Below are positions 7,524-11,937 of a stretch of DNA of 11,937 nucleotides, one piece after another; the first letter of the stretch is position 1; each line of letters opens with the position of its first letter. The stretch is taken from contig JAFDFH010000039.1 of assembly GCA_019309945.1 (NCBI GenBank), positions 1 through 11,937 on the forward strand, given 5' to 3'. The notes below the pieces were generated by a model. That model did not search any database. It saw only the letters and a program-made list of their open reading frames with translations, and was not told where the DNA came from. This DNA is from Deltaproteobacteria bacterium. GTDB lineage: Bacteria > Desulfobacterota > Desulfobacteria > Desulfobacterales > JAFDFH01. A program made the position numbers and the translations under genes.

Positions 7524-7571
7524 GCGCCTTTTAGGCGCTTAGCGGCGCGCTATCGACAATTTGTTGTCGAT
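7524..7571. other. Two adjacent hairpins upstream of pdaD
   Basis: GCGCCT/AGGCGC (7524-7538, loop TTT) and ATCGACAA/TTGTCGAT (7552-7571, perfect 8-bp arms, loop TTTG). No T-tract follows on either strand, so they are not obvious terminators. They end 13 bp before the left target duplication of the next element. Confidence 0.5.
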
Positions 7572-7592
7572 GTTTGAAATCTACGTTTTTTC

Positions 7593-7863
7593 GTAACTTC
7601 TCAATATATTCCGTAAGGCCCGCTGCGCCATCCGCTAATTTTTTTCAATACGGCCAAAACTTGTCGTTAAGGGCGCCTAACAGTGACCCGCGCACGGGAT
7701 CTAAAATGAGTGTATCGCTTAGCACAAACAGGCTACAATCAACAATTTATGCTGTTCGGGTCACTGTAAGCCGCCCTAAACGGCTTCAAACAGTTGCCCG
7801 CTTTAAAAAAAATGACCGGATGACTCCGCTGGTAGGTTTAACCATAAGTTTTTGAGAAGTTAC
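7593..7863. repeat. MITE-like element, copy 2 of the 272-bp family
   Basis: A 271-bp second copy of 3827-4098 in the same orientation. Its termini are a perfect 12-bp inverted repeat, GTAACTTCTCAA / TTGAGAAGTTAC, extendable by C/G to 13. Flanks GTTTTTTC (7585-7592) and GTTTTTCC (7864-7871) match at 7 of 8. It lies about 208 bp upstream of pdaD and 187 bp before the small gene at 8051. It contains no transposase, only an open frame that I treat as chance. Confidence 0.88.
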
Positions 7864-7956
7864 GTTTTTCCCACTTGGGCCGATACTGGATACGGGATGC
7901 TCGCTAACTCAAAATTGGAATTTTAGCTTCTTTTTATATAATGATTAACATCCTTA

Positions 7957-8003
7957 ATTTTAGGCACTTTAGCGCATTTTAGGCATTTTAGGCATTTGTA
8001 GCG
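7957..8003. repeat. Short tandem repeat, about 9-bp period
   Basis: About four to five degenerate units run in tandem: TTTTAGGCAC, TTTAGCGCA, TTTTAGGCA, TTTTAGGCA, then TTTGTAGCGC. They lie in the 187-bp gap between the MITE-like copy and the ATG at 8051. Purpose unknown; they could be binding sites or slippage products. Nothing else is recognisable in this gap. Confidence 0.6.
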
Positions 8004-8050
8004 CGGGTTTTTACCGTTACAGTTGCCAAGGGGGCGAATTCGAAATTCTC

Positions 8051-8332
8051 ATGAAAATCAAACTCAATTTGAGCCGGCACTGTGTCGAAACGGAATTGAA
8101 AAGGCTCTATAACCGGTCTGTTTCAAACTATTTCAAGGGTGGCAAAGACCGGCCGTCGCTTGAAAAACAGATTGAGGTTCTAAAGTCGATCTTGGAGAGG
8201 TCTGACTTTTCCCGGTTAAGGCGCGTATGTCCTGAACTATCCGGCCACTGTGATGCGGATGTGGTACTTATGGTTCCTCCGCAGGGAAAAATTGTGCTAC
8301 GTGTCAATGACAAAGCGATTGATCTGTTTTAA
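8051..8332 (+). CDS. Small protein of unknown function
   Basis: 93-residue open frame starting MKIKLNLSRHCVETELKRL. I do not recognise the family. The first half is basic and looks helical. The second half (about 62-93) reads like beta strands: ADVVLMVPPQGKIVLRVNDKAIDLF. It has two cysteines, Cys10 with neighbouring His9 and Cys60 with neighbouring Leu61, but no metal-binding pattern, signal peptide or membrane segment. A possible ribosome binding site, AGGGGG at 8030-8035, is about 15 nt from the ATG, which is further than ideal. It is isolated: non-coding repeats lie before it and a convergent ATPase gene after it. Base composition and amino-acid use look like real coding sequence. Probably a genuine gene, but not certain. 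Confidence 0.6.
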   Translation: MKIKLNLSRHCVETELKRLYNRSVSNYFKGGKDRPSLEKQIEVLKSILERSDFSRLRRVCPELSGHCDADVVLMVPPQGKIVLRVNDKAIDLF

Positions 8333-8376
8333 ATAATTCGTGCCTGTCCCGCCGGCCCTGTGAAATCTGAAAGCCA

Positions 8377-8419
8377 TTTAACCTGGGTAGGTCCGTAAGA
8401 TCGTACCGGGGCGGTTAAA
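8377..8419. other. Hairpin in the gap between convergent genes
   Basis: TTTAACC (8377-8383) and GGTTAAA (8413-8419) form a perfect 7-bp outer stem around a partly palindromic inner segment, CCGTAAGATCGTACCGG, which pairs with one bulge. No T-tract follows on either strand, so it is not a standard terminator. It could be part of a mobile element whose end is at 8454-8472. Confidence 0.4.
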
Positions 8420-8453
8420 ATCTTCGCCTTCCTTAAACTTGGAAAAACGATCT

Positions 8454-8472
8454 AGTTTTCGTTCGAGCACTA
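8454..8472 (-). repeat. 19-bp repeat abutting the ATPase stop codon (solo element end)
   Basis: On the minus strand, TAGTGCTCGAACGAAAACT matches 11300-11318 at 18 of 19 positions. It begins one base after the TAG stop of the GspE/PilB-type gene. No inverted partner is found nearby, so only one end of a possible element is visible. Confidence 0.6.
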
Positions 8473-8473
8473 A

Positions 8474-10441
8474 CTAACCCAGATTTTCTGATTTTAAAAT
8501 TTGGCGGGATTCATAGATATGTGAATATGGCAGCGCTCGTATCAATTCTTCAAGGTTAGTTCTTCCATCGCGTAATAATCTGACAGCATCTTCTAACATG
8601 AAAACGGTGCTTTGATAGGAACTTTTTCGAAGTTCATCAATAACTGCGCCTTTATTTATAAGTATAACGTCATTTTCATTGGGCATCCATATTTGTGCGA
8701 GTGCAATACGCCCATTATAACCGGTATAATCACACAGAGAACATTTTTGCCCCTTGAACCATTGGATATCCGTTGGAGGGGTTTCGAAAAATTCTTTTAG
8801 AAGCTCTTCCGAAGGTACATATTCTTTTTTGCAGTGTGAACAGATTTCCCTCACCAGCCGTTGGGAGACCACGCCCAATAGACAAGAGGTAATCAGATTG
8901 CGATCAACTCCAAGGCCCAGCAAGCGGGTGATTGAGCTAATTGCATCATTCGTGTGCAATGTGCTCAAGACCAGATGCCCGGTTTGCGCAGCGCCGAAGG
9001 CCATCTCGGCGGTTTCAGCATCCCTGATCTCACCAACCATGATAACTTCAGGGTCCTGTCTCAGAAAAGCACGGATATAATTGGCAAAGGTATTGCCGAT
9101 TTTATAATTGACTTCGCATTGGGTGATATTTTCATAAACATATTCGATAGGGTCCTCGGCCGTTAGAATTTTTATACCCGGTCGATATAATGTCATCAGG
9201 GCGCCATACAGCGTAGTGCTTTTTCCAGAACCCGTGGGACCGGTGATAAGAATTAATCCAGTGTTTCTTTTAAGGAGCTGGTGTAATTTTTCGGTAATTT
9301 TTTCCGAAAAGGCAAGTTGATCAATTGTTTTGGGTGCCTTCCGGTTATCTAAAATTCTTAGAACGGCGTTCTCGCCATAATAGCCAGGAATGACGGATAC
9401 ACGAAAGTCAATCTTAAATTCATTTCCATCCTTGACTATTTGGGCCCGAAAGCTTCCATCCTGGGGCCGTCGCCTTTCCGCAATGTCCATCTTTCCAAGT
9501 ATTTTGATTCTTGATATAATTTGTCTTCTATTCTTATTCAGATCGTTTTGAAAAAAACTAAAATCGGGTTCCCTGAGTACCCCGTCAATTCTAAAGCGAA
9601 CGGCGATATTCTGGTCACCACTTTCGATATGAATATCAGAAGCCGAATTTTGCAACCCCATACTTATTATCTTACTCATTAAAGCATCAGCTTTGACAAT
9701 ATCGTGTGACTCCAGATAGGTGGCCATAATCGCAGTATCAGTATCATCTTCCTTAATCAATTCGACACCAATATCTCCTGAAAGCAAATCCTTATTCTCG
9801 TAAAGTCTATAAAATGCATCCTGTATGGATGCACGGGTTGAAGTTACGGCATTAATATTTAACCCGCTGGTTGCTTCGAGTTCCTCAACCAACCAGAAGC
9901 TCGTGGGGTCATCCATGGCCAAAGTTACCGTATCTCCAACTCTTGCGATTGGAACAATGTTATGTTTTTTAGCATAGCTTTTATTAATAATTCTAACGAG
10001 ACTTCGATCAAGACTGGTCGTTTCTAATTTTATGTAGGGTATGTTGAGCTGGGCACATAAGGTTTTTCTCATCAACTCTTCGGTGATAAAATCTAATTTC
10101 ACGAGGATCTCACCCAGACGAAGGTCTGATTTTTGTTGATGTTCTAAAGCGATGTCCAGCTCATGTTCGCTAAGGATTCCTGAACGCACGAGAATATTAC
10201 CCAGCTTGGGGCGTTTTAAGTGACGATCCAAGAGGAAATTTAGCTGTTTTTTTGTTATGAACTTTTGATCTACAAATATCTGCCCAATCGGTTTGTAAAT
10301 ATCGCGTCCTTTATGAATTCTAAATGCCTCTTGAAGCTGATCTTTTGAAATTAGCTCTTCATCAAGGAGAATTTCACCAATTTTACGATCTCGGGATCGG
10401 ATCTTTTCCTTTGTATTCATCTCTTTCTTCAAAGCAGGCAT
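8474..10441 (-). CDS. PilB/GspE-family assembly ATPase with MshEN c-di-GMP-type domain
   Basis: Cytoplasmic hexameric ATPase of the type IV pilus / type II secretion family (655 residues). The N-terminus carries four MshEN-like half repeats. The last two, KLG..Q (79-102) and RLG..Q (108-131), are 24 residues each with a 5-residue spacer, the known layout of the c-di-GMP-binding MshEN domain. The first two, KIGEILL (20-26) and PIGQIFV (51-57), look degenerate. The motor shows Walker A GPTGSGKSTT (401-410), the Asp box TAEDPIEY (427-434), Walker B EVIMVGEIRD (465-474), the His box TGHLVLSTLHTND (487-499), and a zinc site Cys534, Cys537, Cys567, Cys570. All key residues are intact. No pilin, platform or secretin gene is adjacent, so its partners must be elsewhere. 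Start uncertain: AAGGAAGG touches the first ATG; Met8 is an alternative. No terminator seen. Confidence 0.93.
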   Translation of the reverse strand: MPALKKEMNTKEKIRSRDRKIGEILLDEELISKDQLQEAFRIHKGRDIYKPIGQIFVDQKFITKKQLNFLLDRHLKRPKLGNILVRSGILSEHELDIALEHQQKSDLRLGEILVKLDFITEELMRKTLCAQLNIPYIKLETTSLDRSLVRIINKSYAKKHNIVPIARVGDTVTLAMDDPTSFWLVEELEATSGLNINAVTSTRASIQDAFYRLYENKDLLSGDIGVELIKEDDTDTAIMATYLESHDIVKADALMSKIISMGLQNSASDIHIESGDQNIAVRFRIDGVLREPDFSFFQNDLNKNRRQIISRIKILGKMDIAERRRPQDGSFRAQIVKDGNEFKIDFRVSVIPGYYGENAVLRILDNRKAPKTIDQLAFSEKITEKLHQLLKRNTGLILITGPTGSGKSTTLYGALMTLYRPGIKILTAEDPIEYVYENITQCEVNYKIGNTFANYIRAFLRQDPEVIMVGEIRDAETAEMAFGAAQTGHLVLSTLHTNDAISSITRLLGLGVDRNLITSCLLGVVSQRLVREICSHCKKEYVPSEELLKEFFETPPTDIQWFKGQKCSLCDYTGYNGRIALAQIWMPNENDVILINKGAVIDELRKSSYQSTVFMLEDAVRLLRDGRTNLEELIRALPYSHIYESRQILKSENLG

Positions 10442-10695
10442 CCTTCCTTTGCATTAATAAGCATGATTAAGCCTGATTTATGATGGTCTCGTAAAATGTC
10501 TGAAAAAAAGACCATTATCCGATTAATAATTTACTGCAGGCTAACTCGAAAAATATTATGAATTAGCAGGGACAATAATTTTTAATTTATTACCATAAAT
10601 TCTATATAGAATCAAATTTAACCGCAAAAAATGATTTCATCGCGCTACCCTATAACCCCAGCATTAAAAAAATTTGCCGGGGGATAAAAATTAAT
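10442..10695. other. AT-rich intergenic region between divergent genes
   Basis: No gene seen. It holds a perfect 7-bp inverted repeat ATGGTCT/AGACCAT (10483-10489 and 10509-10515) that would lie in the leader of the minus-strand ATPase gene. It also holds a perfect 14-bp palindrome ATTCTATATAGAAT (10599-10612), and a stem CCCCAGCA/TGCCGGGG (10656-10682) with one mismatch and an 11-nt loop. No clear promoter for the ATPase gene could be picked out. The 14-bp palindrome is the best operator candidate. Confidence 0.45.
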
Positions 10696-10724
10696 TTGAT
10701 TTTTTCAAAAACACGGTTTATGAT
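10696..10724 (+). promoter_or_regulatory. Promoter of the cold-shock gene
   Basis: TTGATT (10696-10701, 4/6 of a -35), a 17-bp spacer, then TATGAT (10719-10724, 5/6 of a -10). Transcription would start near 10731 and give a 5' leader of about 120 nt, which fits the long leaders known for cspA-type genes. A GC stem GGCCC/GGGCC (10742-10763) lies in that leader. Confidence 0.6.
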
Positions 10725-10737
10725 TATTGATAATCAT
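10720..10737. promoter_or_regulatory. Fur-like palindrome over the cold-shock -10 element
   Basis: ATGATTATTGATAATCAT has perfect 8-bp arms and a 2-bp centre. Aligned on TGATAATCATTA, it matches the classical 19-bp Fur box at about 14 positions. It overlaps the proposed -10, a position suited to repression. Whether Fur or another regulator binds is inference. Confidence 0.45.
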
Positions 10738-10834
10738 TAAAGGCCCGGGTCAAATCAAGGGCCGGTTTCGTGCTGAGGGAAAAACCATTTGCCAAAGTGG
10801 TAGCCTGAAGTTTGAAATTATGAGAAATTTTTAG

Positions 10835-10842
10835 AAAGGAGG
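10835..10842 (+). promoter_or_regulatory. Ribosome binding site of the cold-shock gene
   Basis: AAAGGAGG ends 8 nt before the ATG at 10851; a strong Shine-Dalgarno sequence that fixes the start. Confidence 0.85.
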
Positions 10843-10850
10843 ACGGCACT

Positions 10851-11051
10851 ATGGCAGATGGAGTTGTGAAGTGGTTTAGCGACAAAAAGGGCTATGGTTT
10901 CATTGAACAGGAAGATGGACCGGATGTATTCGTTCATCATTCTGGGATCGAAGGGGCAGGTTTCAAGTCTCTGAATGAAGGCGACCGGGTTACCTTTGAG
11001 ATCGAGCAAGGGCAAAAAGGTCCTTCCGCAGTGAATGTTAACGTTGTTTAG
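10851..11051 (+). CDS. Cold-shock domain protein (CspA family)
   Basis: 66-residue single-domain RNA/DNA-binding protein, the normal length for CspA-like nucleic-acid chaperones. It opens with GVVKWF. RNP1 is KGYGFI (13-18) and RNP2 is VFVHH (26-30), with the aromatic residues that stack on nucleic-acid bases all present (Trp8, Phe9, Tyr15, Phe17, Phe27, His29). It ends PSAVNVNVV, as is usual. It would melt secondary structure in mRNA or act as a general chaperone; whether it is truly cold-induced cannot be read from the protein. It forms a single-gene unit: own promoter at 10696-10724, a leader of about 120 nt, a strong ribosome binding site and a terminator. A Fur-like palindrome overlaps the -10, which is unusual for this family and suggests extra control. 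Confidence 0.96.
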   Translation: MADGVVKWFSDKKGYGFIEQEDGPDVFVHHSGIEGAGFKSLNEGDRVTFEIEQGQKGPSAVNVNVV

Positions 11052-11072
11052 CAAATTGTTCCAAGAACACCA

Positions 11073-11115
11073 AAGGGCATTCCATCAAATGAAAATGGGA
11101 TGCCCTTATTTATTT
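11073..11115 (+). terminator. Intrinsic terminator of the cold-shock gene
   Basis: A 13-bp stem AAGGGCATTCCAT (11073-11085) / ATGGGATGCCCTT (11095-11107), with one G-T wobble and a 9-nt loop, is followed by the T-rich ATTTATTT. It starts 21 bp after the stop codon. Confidence 0.85.
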
Positions 11116-11153
11116 CATCATGGAAAACGTGGATCTTGGGCCGGGTTATAGGT

Positions 11154-11296
11154 AGTGCCCATCCATAAATGGTCTTTTTGTCCAATATCTGCGTTATGCT
11201 TAAAAAACAGTCCTCGGAATATCAAACATATGCCTGTGGTTATTTTTTTCGCATGCCTTGATTTTAAACAAAAATCCTCATTTATGGATGGACACT
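11154..11296. repeat. MITE-like element, copy B of the 143-bp family
   Basis: 143 bp. Termini AGTGCCCATCCATAAATG and CATTTATGGATGGACACT pair at 17 of 18 positions. It is flanked by a perfect 4-bp duplication AGGT (11150-11153 and 11297-11300). Compared with copy A, two positions in the left arm changed together with their partners in the right arm, so pairing is kept. No coding capacity. Confidence 0.88.
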
Positions 11297-11299
11297 AGG

Positions 11300-11318
11300 T
11301 AGTGCTTGAACGAAAACT
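11300..11318 (+). repeat. Second copy of the 19-bp repeat
   Basis: TAGTGCTTGAACGAAAACT matches the minus-strand repeat at 8454-8472 at 18 of 19 positions. It starts on the last base of the right target duplication of the 143-bp element. The following 270 bp hold only small hairpins, such as CCTTCA/TGAAGG at 11477-11491, and no gene that I can support. Confidence 0.6.
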
Positions 11319-11591
11319 GCTATTTTCCCCGATATAGAAACCGGACCGTTTCATAACCGATCTTGAATCGTCTATCAAATACCCCATTCAGCCTACCAAC
11401 ACACCTAGACAGTCCTTAACCTTTTAAAAGTAAAGACAATAAATATTTTTAAGGAGTTTGAGCCAAGACCGGTGGACCTTCAGCATGAAGGCATACGCTT
11501 ATCAAAATTTTTAGCGCAATACTTCAATATGGCGAAAATCAAATTCAGATAGTGTAAATTTTATGATTTTGAATAAAATGGTCTAGTTTTA

Positions 11592-11658
11592 CCGGTGGAA
11601 ACGGTAAAGATATTATCCGGTGAAATAGGTAAAGAATTACATAGGTGTTACATAGGTG
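11592..11658. repeat. Iteron-like direct repeats upstream of the parA-like gene
   Basis: Two sets of direct repeats. An imperfect pair of about 24 bp, both starting CCGGTG and sharing GGTAAAGA and ATTA, lies at 11592-11615 and 11617-11639. A perfect 11-bp tandem TTACATAGGTG x2 lies at 11637-11658. Such clusters before ParA genes can be partition-protein sites or plasmid-type iterons; here this is inference. Confidence 0.6.
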
Positions 11659-11675
11659 TTCCCATATCTTGTGCA

Positions 11676-11708
11676 ATTTTGTAATTAATATACAAAATGT
11701 AGTATATT
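11676..11708 (+). promoter_or_regulatory. Overlapping operator-like palindromes and promoter before the parA-like gene
   Basis: ATTTTGTA/TACAAAAT (11676-11683 and 11691-11698) and AATATAC/GTATATT (11687-11693 and 11702-11708) are both perfect inverted repeats, and they overlap. A promoter fits the same place: TTGTAA (11679-11684), an 18-bp spacer and TATATT (11703-11708, 5/6 of a -10). This arrangement suits autoregulation, which is common in ParA operons. A second TTGACA at 11713-11718 has no good -10. Confidence 0.45.
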
Positions 11709-11749
11709 TTTCTTGACATTGCCTATGAATCATGTTTTTCATGCAAAAA

Positions 11750-11778
11750 GGGTTAATAGGGTTAATTATTGGGAACAC
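11750..11778. repeat. 9-bp tandem repeat and distant inverted repeat before the parA-like gene
   Basis: GGGTTAATA and GGGTTAATT are adjacent (11750-11767). TGGGAACAC (11770-11778) is the exact inverse of GTGTTCCCA (11656-11664), about 105 bp upstream; the pair brackets the promoter region. An overlapping minus-strand open frame (11778-11545) looks like chance. Confidence 0.5.
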
Positions 11779-11881
11779 TGGCTCACAGAAAAAAACTACC
11801 TTTCATATCCCATTGCTTTGATTATGGGTCTTTTATATATCCATTAAGTCAATCCCACATGGTTGAAAAAGGAGGGGAAAA

Positions 11882-11937
11882 ATGAAGATTATTTCGATTG
11901 CCAATCAAAAAGGAGGTTGCGGCAAGACAACGACCGC
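11882..11937 (+). CDS. ParA/Soj/MinD-family ATPase, N-terminus only
   Basis: The first 18 codons read MKIISIANQKGGCGKTTT and run off the right edge. KGGCGKTT is the deviant Walker A motif, with its signature first lysine, of ParA-type ATPases that segregate chromosomes or plasmids or position cell machinery. The ribosome binding site AGGAGGG (11870-11876) lies 5 nt before the ATG and fixes the start. Upstream repeats and operator-like palindromes suggest a self-regulated partition unit, with a ParB gene expected beyond the window. A Soj-type chromosomal protein, a plasmid-derived ParA, or an orphan ParA-like positioning protein cannot be told apart from this fragment. Confidence 0.9.
   Translation, partial: MKIISIANQKGGCGKTTT

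Noticed and set aside
11409..11552. Short open frame reading EFEPRPVDLQHEGIRLSKF
   Set aside because: No ATG and poor spacing from AGGAG to its GTG (15 nt). It could be a decayed gene remnant, but I cannot support it.
11637..11767. Direct repeats before parA as a CRISPR array
   Set aside because: Repeats are only 9-24 bp, tandem without unique spacers of constant length, and no cas gene is present.
11545..11778. Minus-strand 77-residue open frame before parA
   Set aside because: Overlaps the promoter and repeat cluster, and its composition reflects AT-rich DNA rather than a protein family.

Overview
The window looks like a chromosomal segment of an anaerobic, probably sulfate-reducing member of the Desulfobacterota (Desulfobacterales-like). 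This is inferred from the gene mix: a long formate--tetrahydrofolate ligase, a B12-binding radical SAM protein, a pyruvoyl-dependent arginine decarboxylase paired with agmatinase, and many small intergenic repeats. No rRNA, tRNA or other taxonomic marker is present, so the assignment is an inference.

Layout, left to right. (1) Positions 1-1641 hold the 3' part of an ABC exporter half-transporter. (2) Positions 1921-3684 hold fhs, behind a palindromic leader and a strong ribosome binding site, and ended by a clear intrinsic terminator. (3) A 272-bp MITE-like element at 3827-4098 separates fhs from a B12-binding radical SAM gene (4240-5829). (4) The radical SAM gene overlaps by 6 bp, tail to tail, with a minus-strand polyamine operon: pyruvoyl arginine decarboxylase (7385-6840), then agmatinase speB (6693-5824). 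A 143-bp MITE-like element sits exactly at the junction of these two genes. (5) Positions 7386-8050 are non-coding: hairpins, the second copy of the 272-bp element and a 9-bp tandem repeat. A small unknown gene follows (8051-8332). (6) Positions 10441-8474 encode an orphan PilB/GspE-type ATPase with a c-di-GMP-type MshEN domain. (7) A cold-shock protein gene (10851-11051) has its own promoter, a Fur-like palindrome and a terminator. (8) Positions 11154-11881 hold the second copy of the 143-bp element and a repeat-rich, operator-rich region. The first 18 codons of a ParA-family ATPase close the window.

How the genes work together: fhs activates formate onto tetrahydrofolate (C1 metabolism or the Wood-Ljungdahl methyl branch). 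Arginine decarboxylase makes agmatine and agmatinase converts it to putrescine. The other genes look like independent single-gene units.

The most interesting signal is two families of short, transposase-less elements, each present twice. One has GTAAC... termini and near-perfect 8-bp target duplications. The other has AGTG... termini and perfect 4-bp duplications. One copy of the second family split an ancestral TAATG stop/start overlap between the decarboxylase and agmatinase genes. It now provides most of the decarboxylase stop codon and the only visible Shine-Dalgarno-like sequence for speB.
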